DNA from: Pedobacter rhizosphaerae
Lineage (GTDB): Bacteria > Bacteroidota > Bacteroidia > Sphingobacteriales > Sphingobacteriaceae
DNA: 64,000 nt
Direction: 5' to 3'
Assembly: GCF_900111155.1 (NCBI RefSeq)
Contig: NZ_FOGG01000021.1
Coordinates: 5,476-69,475, forward strand
In this document: piece by piece, positions 35,011 through 43,575 of the stretch
Layout of the letters: each line of letters starts with the position of its first letter
Position numbering within the stretch: the first letter of the stretch is position 1
Program-made: the position numbers and the translations under genes
The notes under the pieces: generated by a model
Told to the model about the DNA's origin: nothing
What the model saw: the letters and a program-made list of their open reading frames with translations, nothing else
Database searches by the model: none

Positions 35011-35853
35011 ATGAAATTGATCATACACGGTGGTTTCTTCAGCGAATCATCCACTAATCAGGAAACAAAAAAAGCCAAGCAAGATGCATTGGCAGAAATT
35101 GTAACCCTTGGACATGAGTATCTTAAAACGCATACCGCATTAGAAACGGTTGTATACACCGTGGCCTTACTCGAAGACAATGAACTGTTTAATGCAGGTA
35201 TTGGCTCTCAGATTCAAAGTGATGGAAAGGTGAGACTAAGTGCTTCTCTAATGGATGGAGCAACTGAAAAATTTAGTGGAGTAATCAATATTGAAGACGT
35301 TAAAAACCCCATTACCCTGGCGTTAGAACTCATGCCTTACGATGATCGGGTTTTAAGTGGAGCAGGTGCGCAACAATTTGCCCGGAAAAATGGATTTGAA
35401 TATTTTAATCCCATCACTGCTCAACGACAATCAGAATACGAAGCAAAATTAAACCAATTGAACAATAAGGGTACCGTAGGCTGTGTTGCACTCGATGCAG
35501 CAGGTAATTTAGCGGCGGCAACTTCTACAGGGGGTAAAGGGTTTGAAATTCCTTCGCGGGTAAGCGATTCGGCGACTGTGGCTGGTAATTATGCTAACGC
35601 ACACGCCGCGATTTCTTGTACGGGCGTAGGAGAAGACATTGTGAGCGGAGCCCTGGCCGCAAAAATTGTAACCCGTGTTACCGATGGATTTTCTTTAAAG
35701 GCCGCTTGCGACAAATCTTTTACTGAACTTAAAGCCTTTGATGGCTTTGCCGGAGTGATTGGAATAGCTGCTGATGGGCAACTTTACCATTGCGATTCTC
35801 ACCCCTACATGGTTTGGGCGGCATTTGATGTTAATTTACAGGTATTTAACTAA
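35011..35853 (+). CDS. iaaA: Isoaspartyl peptidase / plant-type L-asparaginase
   Basis: N-terminal-nucleophile hydrolase of 280 residues. Self-cleavage is expected before T155 (NNKGTVGCVALD), giving two chains. The substrate loop STGGKGFEIPSRVSDSATVAGNYA and the CTGVGEDIVSG segment match the family with some variation. Next to cyanophycinase, its likely substrate is beta-Asp-Arg, which it would split to Asp and Arg. No signal peptide. Some sequence differences from the canonical TGG-MTNK loop may tune specificity. Confidence 0.92.
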   Translation: MKLIIHGGFFSESSTNQETKKAKQDALAEIVTLGHEYLKTHTALETVVYTVALLEDNELFNAGIGSQIQSDGKVRLSASLMDGATEKFSGVINIEDVKNPITLALELMPYDDRVLSGAGAQQFARKNGFEYFNPITAQRQSEYEAKLNQLNNKGTVGCVALDAAGNLAAATSTGGKGFEIPSRVSDSATVAGNYANAHAAISCTGVGEDIVSGALAAKIVTRVTDGFSLKAACDKSFTELKAFDGFAGVIGIAADGQLYHCDSHPYMVWAAFDVNLQVFN

Positions 35854-35871
35854 AAAGTTCAATTAAAGTAT

Positions 35872-35879
35872 TATTTTTG
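35872..35879 (+). promoter_or_regulatory. -7 box directly before a start codon
   Basis: TATTTTTG ends four bases before the ATG at 35884. If used, transcription would begin about at the start codon, giving a leaderless or nearly leaderless mRNA. The TPR gene may therefore have its own promoter apart from the cyanophycinase unit. Confidence 0.45.
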
Positions 35880-35883
35880 TTGC

Positions 35884-36567
35884 ATGACCAAGATTGTATT
35901 GGCCTTTATAGGCCTTTTTGCATCGTTTCAACTTTACGCTCAAAACATCGACAAATCTGACAACCAAGAGCTCAATTCTGGCGGTTCAGCGATCAATATC
36001 GTTGTTTCAAAATTTGATGAAGCAGATGGAAATACATATTTTGATGAGGCAGAAAGCTTAGAACGTAAAGGCGAATACAACGATGCCTTAACCATGTTTG
36101 GGAAAGCTGCGTTTGAGTACAATGCCGTAAGAAACTTCAACAGATATGGTCAGGCCATTATCAAAATGAGTAATATGCACTATCAGTTGGGCCGCTTTAC
36201 CGATGCCGAACAAATTTTACTCAATGTAGCCGTTAAAAATTACTCTAAGATGGGTAGTAGAATGGGCCTAATGAATACTTATAACCTACTCGGGAAAGTA
36301 TACCTTGCCAATAACAAATACACCCAGTCTATGTGGTTTTATACCCAACAGGGCATTTTGGCCAAACAATTAAAAAGCAATAATTCTTACATAGAATCCG
36401 TTTTGGGCGTAGCTCAGGTGAAAATTAAGAAAAAGGATTTCACGCTGGCCTTAAGAGATTTAAAAACCGCAGAATGGCTCGCCACTTCTATTAAATCCTC
36501 GCAGTATAAAACACAAATAAAAGATGCCAGAGAAGTGATTGCTATCCGCATAGCGGCTAAAAAGTAA
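35884..36567 (+). CDS. Secreted tetratricopeptide-repeat protein
   Basis: 227 residues with a signal peptide ending at LYAQ (about residue 20) and about four TPR-like helical pairs (AESLERKGEYNDALTMFGKAA, KMSNMHYQLGRFTDAEQILLNVA, YNLLGKVYLANNKYTQSMWFY, and one more). TPR proteins mediate protein contacts; no partner is evident. It is 30 bases after the isoaspartyl peptidase gene, but being exported it is unlikely to act on cytoplasmic cyanophycin. Confidence 0.82.
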   Translation: MTKIVLAFIGLFASFQLYAQNIDKSDNQELNSGGSAINIVVSKFDEADGNTYFDEAESLERKGEYNDALTMFGKAAFEYNAVRNFNRYGQAIIKMSNMHYQLGRFTDAEQILLNVAVKNYSKMGSRMGLMNTYNLLGKVYLANNKYTQSMWFYTQQGILAKQLKSNNSYIESVLGVAQVKIKKKDFTLALRDLKTAEWLATSIKSSQYKTQIKDAREVIAIRIAAKK

Positions 36568-36627
36568 TTACATTATTGTTTAACCTCTTATTTGATCAAC
36601 TGTTAATTGCCTCCTCGCGATAGCAAA

Positions 36628-36676
36628 ACTGGCAACTGAAAACTGGCAACTGAAAACTGTCTACTGAATTCTGTCA
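36628..36676. repeat. Heptanucleotide tract, core ACTGNNN
   Basis: Seven in-register units (ACTGGCA, ACTGAAA and so on; the last begins TCTG). It lies in the 301-base gap 36568-36868, which otherwise holds only the promoter and hairpin at 36777-36830. Confidence 0.75.
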
Positions 36677-36776
36677 CTGGGAAAACAAAATGCATTGTTT
36701 TTCATCTTCCTTCAAAACAAAAATATCTTGTTAGCGTTGTTTCAATAAATTGCTTAATAGAAAGCTTTTAGCTAAA

Positions 36777-36830
36777 TTTGATACGATTTAACAAAGAGAC
36801 GGTAATTTTGCTGTCTCTTTTTTGTTTTTT
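36777..36830 (+). promoter_or_regulatory. Promoter of the tail-specific protease, overlapping a terminator hairpin
   Basis: TTTG (36777-36780), a 22-base spacer and TAATTTTG (36803-36810) fit the consensus. The -7 box lies in the loop of a hairpin formed by AAAGAGAC (36793-36800) and GTCTCTTT (36813-36820), followed by a T-rich run. The hairpin would stop transcripts from upstream, while new transcripts would start inside it. Confidence 0.6.
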
Positions 36831-36868
36831 CGATAAAATGGTACCATATTGGCTATATAGAATTAGAA

Positions 36869-39049
36869 ATGGATTTTAAATTGTTTAAAGAGATGTTAAA
36901 GAGAATATTTTTGATAATTTTCACTGCTGCAGTACTAGCTTGTCATGCCGCACCTAAGCCACAACCCCTAGTTGATGGAGTTACCAATATCAAGCCAGAT
37001 GAGCAGCAACAGCTCGTGATCAAGGAGGTGGTAAACCTTATTGAAAGCTATAATTACAAGAAAATACAGATTAATGATTCTATTTCATCTTTGATTTTAG
37101 ATCGCTACATCAAAGCGTTGGATCCTGGTAGAAACTATTTCGTTGCTGCCGACATTAAAGACTTCGAAAAATACAGAAATACACTGGATGACGATTTTAA
37201 AAATGGTGATTTAAGTGGTCCATTCTATATTTATAATGTATATGCTAAAAGATTAAACGAATATTTCACTTACTCTTTGGCACAAATCAAGACAAAGTTC
37301 GATTTCAATCAGAATGACACCTACGTTTACGACAGAGAGAAAATGCCATGGGCTACTTCGGTAACCGCATTAAATGATACCTGGAAAAAGCGTGTAAAGT
37401 ATGAGCTGATTAATTTAAATCTAGCAGGTACCACAGGCGCTAAAAATATTGAAACCCTAACCAAGCGTTATCAGAATTTACAGTCTCAAACGTCAAAGGC
37501 AAACAATCAAGATGTTTTCCAGATTCTAATGGATGCATTTACTGAATCTATTGATCCACATACCAATTATTTCAATCCAAGTAATGCCGTAGCATTTAAT
37601 GAAGATATGTCTCGTTCATTTGAAGGTATTGGCGCACGTTTACAGTTGGAAAATGAGGTGGTTAAAATTTCAGAAATTATACCTGGAGGACCAGCTTTTA
37701 AAGGAAAACAATTAAGTGCCGGAGATAAAATTATCGCAGTAGCACAAGGTGATGGAGAATTTGTTGATGTAGTGGGCTGGAGACTAGATGTTACCGTAAC
37801 CAAGATCAAAGGGCCAAAAGGAACTAAAGTTCGCTTAAAAGTGATCCCGGTAGGCAAAGAGATGTCATCTAAACCAGTAATTATTGAACTGGTTCGTGAG
37901 AAAATTATTTTGGAAGATCAGTCGGCTAAGAAAAAAGTAAAAACCATTAGTACCAACGGTAAAAATTATAAAATCGGTGTAATCTCTTTACCTGCTTTCT
38001 ATGCAGATTTTAAAGCGGCTAATGCTGGCGATAAAAATTACAAGAGTACCACCCGTGATGTAAGAAAGTTAATCGATTCTTTAAAAACTTTTGATAAGGT
38101 TGATGCCATCGTGATGGATTTACGTAGCAATGGTGGTGGTTCTTTGGTTGAAGCCATTTCATTAACAGGCTTATTCATCGATAAAGGCCCTGTAGTTCAG
38201 GTAAAAGATTTACGCGGTAAAATTGAAGTGGATGAGGATGAGAATGCTGGAGTTGCCTGGGACGGACCGTTTGGGGTAATTGTAGACCGTTTAAGTGCTT
38301 CTGCTTCTGAGATTTTTGCTGGTGCAATTCAAGATTATGGCCGTGGTATTGTAATGGGTACCCAAACCTATGGTAAAGGAACCGTACAATCATCAATCGA
38401 TTTAAATAAATTGGTTAATCCAAGCATGCTACAACGTGTTGCGGGTTTAATTACAAAAAACAAAACTGCAGGTACCGCCCCTAGTTCGGCTAACCCGGCA
38501 GATATTAACCTGGGACAAATTAATTTAACGATGGCGAAATTCTATCGTGTTGCAGGTAGCAGTACACAACATAAAGGAGTTACTCCAGATGTGGTTTTCC
38601 CATCGCTTTATCCATTAGATAAAATTGGGGAAGATACAGAACCTTCTGCGCTTCCTTGGGATGTGATTCCAACGTCGAACTTTAAACCAGTAGCCAATTT
38701 AGCTGCGGTTAAGGCCGGCCTTATTAAAAATAGTGAACAACGCATCGGAAACTCATTAGATTTCAAATACCTAAAACAAGATATAGCCGACCTTAAAAAA
38801 CGTGATGCAGAAGTATCTGTTACTTTAAATGAAAACAAATTAAAGGCAGAACGCGATGAACAAGAAGCCAAATCTCTGGCACGTCAAAATGAATTGAGAG
38901 CATTACGAGGTTTACCGGCAATCAAAAAAGGAGAGAAAATTACTAAACAGGATTCCTTTGATTTTATAGAGGATGAATCGCTTAAAGTAATGGGAGATTT
39001 TATGCAGCAATCAGGCAATTATGTAATGAACCTGGGTACGGCATTTTAA
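36869..39049 (+). CDS. prc: Tail-specific (C-terminal processing) protease, S41A
   Basis: Periplasmic protease of 726 residues that degrades or trims proteins from the C terminus. Order: signal peptide with lipobox-like VLACH (about residue 25), Tsp N-terminal domain, PDZ domain (about 240-340; SFEGIGARLQLENEVVKISEIIPGGPAFKG), S41 catalytic domain and a C-terminal helical domain. The catalytic dyad is S478 (SASASEIFAG) and K503 (TYGKGTVQ), with the same 25-residue spacing as E. coli Tsp. The start could also be residue 9 (MLKRIFLI), which gives a better signal peptide. Confidence 0.95.
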   Translation: MDFKLFKEMLKRIFLIIFTAAVLACHAAPKPQPLVDGVTNIKPDEQQQLVIKEVVNLIESYNYKKIQINDSISSLILDRYIKALDPGRNYFVAADIKDFEKYRNTLDDDFKNGDLSGPFYIYNVYAKRLNEYFTYSLAQIKTKFDFNQNDTYVYDREKMPWATSVTALNDTWKKRVKYELINLNLAGTTGAKNIETLTKRYQNLQSQTSKANNQDVFQILMDAFTESIDPHTNYFNPSNAVAFNEDMSRSFEGIGARLQLENEVVKISEIIPGGPAFKGKQLSAGDKIIAVAQGDGEFVDVVGWRLDVTVTKIKGPKGTKVRLKVIPVGKEMSSKPVIIELVREKIILEDQSAKKKVKTISTNGKNYKIGVISLPAFYADFKAANAGDKNYKSTTRDVRKLIDSLKTFDKVDAIVMDLRSNGGGSLVEAISLTGLFIDKGPVVQVKDLRGKIEVDEDENAGVAWDGPFGVIVDRLSASASEIFAGAIQDYGRGIVMGTQTYGKGTVQSSIDLNKLVNPSMLQRVAGLITKNKTAGTAPSSANPADINLGQINLTMAKFYRVAGSSTQHKGVTPDVVFPSLYPLDKIGEDTEPSALPWDVIPTSNFKPVANLAAVKAGLIKNSEQRIGNSLDFKYLKQDIADLKKRDAEVSVTLNENKLKAERDEQEAKSLARQNELRALRGLPAIKKGEKITKQDSFDFIEDESLKVMGDFMQQSGNYVMNLGTAF

Positions 39050-39062
39050 TTGACCCCTAGAT

Positions 39063-39108
39063 AAAAAACGAGCCCCGATGATTCATTTCTTCGGGGCTCG
39101 TTTTTTTA
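39063..39108 (+). terminator. Terminator after the tail-specific protease
   Basis: CGAGCCCCGA and TCGGGGCTCG form a perfect 10-bp stem with a 12-base loop, preceded by A6 and followed by T7, so it can act on both strands. Confidence 0.92.
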
Positions 39109-39355
39109 GTATCAAGTATATAGTAGCAAGTATCAAGACTCGCCGGTTTAACCACCTAAGGCACCTAAGTATGCTTGGCGATTTGCTTTAAGCACCATAG
39201 GCTTCGGAACCCGACAATTTAGTAGCAAGTATTTAGTAGCAAGTACCAAGACTGGCAGTTTTAACCACCTAAGGCACCTAAGTATGCTTGGCGATTTGCT
39301 TTAGGCACCAAGGCTTCGGACCCCCGACCTCGGACCTCGGACTTTTTAGTAATCA
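39108..39355. repeat. Composite repeat modules, two tandem copies with 113-bp period
   Basis: ACCACCTAAGG occurs at 39151 and 39264, each followed by CACCTAAGTATGCTTGGCG and preceded by heptads of the AGTAGCA/AGTATCA type. The end contains a GACCTCG heptad run. These are the same modules as at 12.2-12.5 kb, and inverted at 25.1-25.4 kb. No gene lies in 39050-39369. Confidence 0.85.
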
Positions 39356-39369
39356 AGGTTGCATGCAGT

Positions 39370-40044
39370 CTACTTTTTAGTGCTCACATTTACTTTTCTG
39401 GCATTTATCAAATAAATAAAATTAAGCATACAAAAGGAGGCTATAGCACCAAACGTATGCCACAGAAAATGAGTGCCCATAGTGAGGATTCCCCACTTAT
39501 CTGCAATTCTAAAAGTAAGGGCAAAAACAAAGGATACCAATGCAAAACCTACCCATTTGCCATTATTCCAATCGGTTTTAACAAGAAAACCAAATACAGG
39601 AAACAGAACCAACGAAGCCATAAAAGCATAGTTAATATTAATAAAGATTTGAAAATCTCCGTTAGAAAAAAGTCTCCTGATGAAAAACTGAAAAATAGCA
39701 TAAACAACCACAATCAGAACTGCGTAATACCACTTTGTAATTTTTGCTAAAAAATAAACCCCTGCAGAAAGGCATAAGAGCATAATAGGCATCCAATCCA
39801 TCAAAATAAAAATGGGCCAACGCCTTAAGCTGTGGTAAGTTGTACCACCAATTCCGCCAATATAAAGCAATACCAGGGCGGCAGTTAAAAAAGTATGCTG
39901 CTTAAAATCACCACGCAATTTAATGGTCCAGAATACTGCAATAGCCAAAAAGAAACAACTGGTTATGGCATTTAGCGGCTCTGGAAAAAACTGGCTGAGA
40001 TTGGTTTCGGTGTACATGGTGCCACCATCTGGAGGATTCTGCAT
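39370..40044 (-). CDS. Ceramidase-like (CREST superfamily) membrane protein
   Basis: 224 residues with about seven transmembrane helices. The conserved metal-site residues of the CREST/alkaline ceramidase superfamily are visible: His in GGTTYHSLRRW, Asp in LMDWMPI and two His in GTHFLWHTFGA. The first 17 residues are polar. Sphingobacteriaceae make sphingolipids, so a ceramidase role is plausible, but the family includes other hydrolases and receptors. Single gene, with repeats downstream. Confidence 0.8.
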   Translation of the reverse strand: MQNPPDGGTMYTETNLSQFFPEPLNAITSCFFLAIAVFWTIKLRGDFKQHTFLTAALVLLYIGGIGGTTYHSLRRWPIFILMDWMPIMLLCLSAGVYFLAKITKWYYAVLIVVVYAIFQFFIRRLFSNGDFQIFININYAFMASLVLFPVFGFLVKTDWNNGKWVGFALVSFVFALTFRIADKWGILTMGTHFLWHTFGAIASFCMLNFIYLINARKVNVSTKK

Positions 40045-40177
40045 AAAACACTATTAATTTTAAAACGTTCGGTAATTTTTAATATTTGCCCACTACTTCA
40101 AAGCGTTGATAAATTAACAATCCTAAGGCATATTTTTACGTAAAAAGTTAGCGACTTTCGTATAACATTAAACTAAC

Positions 40178-40738
40178 ATGGAAAAATATAAACTTTTTAT
40201 GCTGATGCTGGGCTGTAAACCCAAAGGTCGCCACACAGAGCAGCACGATATATTTTTTGGCATCGCCCTGAATTTAAAAAATCTTATTCCCGAGCTCCAT
40301 GCCTTTTGGCCCGAAGCCAAAGATAAACTGCATATTGATGCCTGGAGAGAGGTGAATTATGTTGACGATTATAAGGTGGAGATTGTCTCTGCTACGGCTC
40401 AACGGGAGAACGAACAAAGCCTGTTCTTTCTTAATCTTGGCGGCTACCGGCCTGATGAATTTGATGAGCCTCACTATAAAATGCTTCTGGTTACCCATGA
40501 TAAAGCTACTGCCATTAAGCGGGCAAAAGAATCTGCATTTTACCTCCATAATGGTTTCAAGGGAGCAGTTTCTCATATCGATGATAAGTATGGTGTAGAT
40601 GTAGACGATGTTTTCGAAATTGAGGATATTTTAAGCAAGCAAACCCGGAAACAATTCAAACTTAAACTAATGCCTGCCAATCAAATGATAGCAGATGAAA
40701 TTCATTTGGGTTATCTTCCTTTAAGAAATATTAAATAG
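40178..40738 (+). CDS. DUF1543 domain protein
   Basis: 186-residue cytoplasmic protein matching DUF1543: KLFMLMLGCKPKGRHTEQHDIFFGIA followed by LHIDAWREVNYVDDYKVEIV and a second half with LFFLNLGGYRPDEFDEPHYKMLLV that looks like a duplicate of the first unit. Function unknown. The motif GRHTEQHD with conserved His is its most distinctive part. Monocistronic. Confidence 0.85.
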   Translation: MEKYKLFMLMLGCKPKGRHTEQHDIFFGIALNLKNLIPELHAFWPEAKDKLHIDAWREVNYVDDYKVEIVSATAQRENEQSLFFLNLGGYRPDEFDEPHYKMLLVTHDKATAIKRAKESAFYLHNGFKGAVSHIDDKYGVDVDDVFEIEDILSKQTRKQFKLKLMPANQMIADEIHLGYLPLRNIK

Positions 40739-40784
40739 GCCTGCAGTTTCCGCCAAGCGAGCCTTTTATTCCGGGAGTTAAATC

Positions 40785-40890
40785 GAGGCCAGTTGTCGAA
40801 AGACCAGATTGAGTATTTTAGCGCATCTCGACAGGCTCAACGCAACAGATTAGAATGGAACAATAAGTATGAGGTAGCCTCATATTGTTA
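40785..40890. repeat. REP-like remnant and hairpin before hisS
   Basis: GTTGTCGAAAGACC and CTCGACAGGCTCAACGC (40795-40851) are a diverged form of the REP-like pair at 31.1 kb. A smaller hairpin follows, with ATGAGG-TAG-CCTCAT at its top and AACAAT/ATTGTT at its base (about 40859-40889). Confidence 0.5.
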
Positions 40891-40915
40891 AAAAAACAAT
40901 TTCTAAACATTTTTG

Positions 40916-40923
40916 TACTTTTG
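40916..40923 (+). promoter_or_regulatory. -7 box directly before the hisS start codon
   Basis: TACTTTTG ends five bases before the ATG at 40929. The predicted transcription start would coincide with the start codon (leaderless mRNA), unless an unseen upstream promoter is used. Confidence 0.5.
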
Positions 40924-40928
40924 CCGCT

Positions 40929-42326
40929 ATGTCAGTTATCAAACCCTCATTAGCAAAAGGTACACGCGATTTTACTCCAGTAGAAATGGTAAAACGCAAT
41001 TTTATCTACGATACCATTAAAACAGTTTTCAAAAAATATGGCTATGCTGAAATTCAGACACCAAGTTTTGAAAACCTTTCTACGCTAACAGGAAAATATG
41101 GCGATGAGGGCGATAAATTGATCTTCAAAATATTAAATAGTGGAGAATTTTTAAAAGATCCAAAAAAGAAAGATTTTGATTTTGCAGCTGAAGAAAACAG
41201 CAACAAGCTTATTCCGATGATTTCTGAAAAAGCTTTACGCTACGATTTAACTGTTCCTTTTGCACGTTACGTGGTAATGCACCAAAATGAAATTACTTTA
41301 CCTTTTAAGCGTTTCCAGGTTCAACCGGTTTGGCGTGCAGATCGCCCTCAAAAAGGTCGTTACCGCGAATTTTATCAATGTGATGTTGATGTAGTAGGTT
41401 CGGCAAGCTTATTAAATGAGGCTGAATTTATTTTAATCTACAACGAAGCTTTATCTAATCTCGGATTAAAAGATTTCAGCATCAAAATCAATAATAGAAA
41501 AATTCTATCTGGCATTGCCGAAATTATTGGTAAACCTGAACTGATCATTGACATGACGGTAGCCATTGATAAACTGGATAAAATCGGATTGGATGGGGTA
41601 AGCAAAGAATTATTAGAACGTGGTTTTACTGAAGCAGACCTGGAAAAACTTCGTCCTGTTATTTTATTGGAGGGATCGAATACCGAAAAGTTAGCCAGTT
41701 TAAAAACAGTACTGGCACAATCTGAAACAGGCTTAAAAGGCATTGCAGAAATTGAACAGGTTTTTGAATATGTAGAAAGCCTGATTGCCTACAGCTTACC
41801 ATTAACGGCGAAGCTAGAACTTGATATTACTTTAGCGCGCGGGCTAAACTACTACACCGGATGTATTTTTGAGGTTAAAACCAATGAGGTAGCCATGGGC
41901 AGCATTGGTGGAGGTGGTCGTTACGACGATTTAACCGGTATGTTTGGCTTGAAGGATTTAACTGGCGTTGGAGTTTCATTTGGTGCCGACCGCATTTACG
42001 ATGTACTGGAAGAACTTGATCTTTTCCCAACGGCTACTGAAATTGGCACAAAAGTGTTAATTAGTAACTTCGATGCCGAAGCAGAGAAATACGCCCTTCC
42101 TGTTCTTCAACAGTTAAGAAATGCTGGAATAGCCGCAGAATTATATCCATCGGCTGCAAAGCTGAAAAAGCAAATGGCCTATGCCGATGCTAAGAAAATT
42201 CCCTATGTAGTTTTAGTTGGTGGAGATGAAATGGCCAGCGGCGAACTTACTTTAAAAGATATGCAGAGCGGTGAACAGAAGAAACTAAGCGTTTTAGGTA
42301 TTCTGGATTTGTTGAAAGGAGCATAA
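40929..42326 (+). CDS. hisS: Histidyl-tRNA synthetase
   Basis: Class II aminoacyl-tRNA synthetase of 465 residues. Motif 2 is KRFQVQPVWRADRPQKGRYREFYQCDVD. The histidine-specific loop is LARGLNYYTGCIFEV, motif 3 is GVGVSFGADRIYDVL, and the C-terminal anticodon-binding domain (about 375-460) contains KIPYVVLVGGDEMASG. The ATG is the first in frame and matches the usual start (PSLAKGTRDFTPVEM). Confidence 0.97.
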   Translation: MSVIKPSLAKGTRDFTPVEMVKRNFIYDTIKTVFKKYGYAEIQTPSFENLSTLTGKYGDEGDKLIFKILNSGEFLKDPKKKDFDFAAEENSNKLIPMISEKALRYDLTVPFARYVVMHQNEITLPFKRFQVQPVWRADRPQKGRYREFYQCDVDVVGSASLLNEAEFILIYNEALSNLGLKDFSIKINNRKILSGIAEIIGKPELIIDMTVAIDKLDKIGLDGVSKELLERGFTEADLEKLRPVILLEGSNTEKLASLKTVLAQSETGLKGIAEIEQVFEYVESLIAYSLPLTAKLELDITLARGLNYYTGCIFEVKTNEVAMGSIGGGGRYDDLTGMFGLKDLTGVGVSFGADRIYDVLEELDLFPTATEIGTKVLISNFDAEAEKYALPVLQQLRNAGIAAELYPSAAKLKKQMAYADAKKIPYVVLVGGDEMASGELTLKDMQSGEQKKLSVLGILDLLKGA

Positions 42327-42344
42327 CTATAGCGGGTTAAGTTT

Positions 42345-42905
42345 TTACCATGTAAGCACATATTAAGAACCACAGATGGTGAAAAAAAATAGCTTAAAAA
42401 TTTTTACCATATAAGTCATGTGAGTACATTTTAAGAACCACCCCCGCCACACTACCTGCAATACGGCTCGATTGGTTATGGGTTGCGGGTTATGGGTTAT
42501 GAGCCATGGCGTATAAACCAATATTTCTTAAATGGCTTATATGGTGAAAAAAAATAGGTTAAAAATTTTTACCATATAAGACATGTGAGGACATCTTAAG
42601 AAACCACCCCCGCCACACTACCTGCAATACGGCTCAATTGGTTATGGGTTGCGGGTTATGGGTTATGAGCCATGGCGTATAAACCAACATTCCTTATATT
42701 TCTTAAATGGCTTATATGGTGAAAAAAAATAGGTTAAATTTTTTTTCATATAAGACATGTGAGGACATCTTAAGAACCACCCCCGCCACACTACCTGCAA
42801 TACGGCTAGATTGGTTATAGGTTGCGAGTTATGGGTTGCGGGTCACGGGGCATAAATCAACATCACTTATATTTTCTTAAATGACTTAAATGGTGAAAAA
42901 AAATA
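42345..42905. repeat. Tandem repeat, three units of about 165-174 bp plus a partial unit
   Basis: The gap 42327-43000 has no gene. Each unit contains CATATAAG-CATGTGAG (42408, 42573, 42747), AAGAACCACCCCCGCCACAC, a GGTTATG heptad tract, and ATGGTGAAAAAAAATA; the second unit has an extra A in the AAGAAACCACC part. A partial copy of the last part precedes the first unit. The first two units are nearly identical and the third more diverged. Confidence 0.85.
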
Positions 42906-42931
42906 CGCTTCCTGGTTAACAAGCTCCATTT

Positions 42932-42947
42932 CTTAAACTAGTTTAAG
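42932..42947. promoter_or_regulatory. 16-bp perfect palindrome upstream of an AhpD-like gene
   Basis: CTTAAACTAGTTTAAG is fully palindromic and is followed at once by TTTTTTG. It lies about 54 bases before the start codon at 43001, a position suited to an operator near the -33 region. The likely binding protein is not known. Confidence 0.5.
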
Positions 42948-43000
42948 TTTTTTGATCTCGATGATGCGGAACTTTACATCGTAATCAAAATACAAAAGAC

Positions 43001-43435
43001 ATGGAAAACAGAATAAACATCCAAGAAGTAGAACCAGCTGCCTATCAGGCTATGTTTGGCTTAGAAAAATATCTATCTACCAGTAAAGTTGATCCAATCC
43101 TGTTGGAACTCATCAAAATGCGTGCATCGCAAATTAATGGCTGTGCTTTTTGCTTGAACATGCATTCGGCAGATGCCCGTAAAATTGGGGAAACTGAACA
43201 ACGCTTATATTTATTAAGTGCCTGGAGAGAAACGAATTTATTTACAGAAAAAGAGCAGGCAGTGATTGCCTTAACCGAAGAAGTAACACTAATTGCCAAC
43301 CACGTTTCTGATGCTACTTACCAAAAAGCTGCTGGTTTCTTTAATGAAAAGGAACTTGCACAGATTATTATGGCCATTGTAACCATCAATGCCTGGAACA
43401 GAATTGCCATTACTTCTAAAACTATTGTGGGGTAG
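43001..43435 (+). CDS. AhpD-family alkylhydroperoxidase-like protein
   Basis: 144-residue helical protein with the redox motif C48-AF-C51-xxx-H55 (INGCAFCLNMHSADAR) and an upstream Glu in ELIKMRASQ, as in carboxymuconolactone decarboxylase family peroxidases. It starts MENRINIQEVEPAAYQAMFGLEKYL, typical of the YciW/YnjA-like branch. Monocistronic, with a palindromic site upstream, so probably inducible. It is unrelated at sequence level to the AhpD-like protein at 4970. Confidence 0.88.
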   Translation: MENRINIQEVEPAAYQAMFGLEKYLSTSKVDPILLELIKMRASQINGCAFCLNMHSADARKIGETEQRLYLLSAWRETNLFTEKEQAVIALTEEVTLIANHVSDATYQKAAGFFNEKELAQIIMAIVTINAWNRIAITSKTIVG

Positions 43436-43439
43436 TTGG

Positions 43440-43575
43440 AATTATTCAATGAGTGAATTAGTGAGTGAGAGAATGATTGAATGAGTGAATGAGTGATTGA
43501 ATGATAGAATTAGAGAATAAGTGAGTGACAGGCCAGCTATTCACATTCAAAACTCAATCATTCACTCATTCTATC
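43440..43575. repeat. TCAN-type tetranucleotide tract with inverted halves
   Basis: The left part (AATGAGTGAATGAGTGATTG) and the right part (CTCAATCATTCACTCATTC) are largely inverse complements around GACAGGCCAGC. The structure sits between convergent genes and could terminate both. A related text with GCCTGGCC is at 62054-62105, also beside a CE12 gene. Confidence 0.55.

Noticed and set aside
37567-37857. 96-codon frame antisense to the tail-specific protease
   Set aside because: Overlaps the PDZ-domain coding region and shows no signal peptide or motif.
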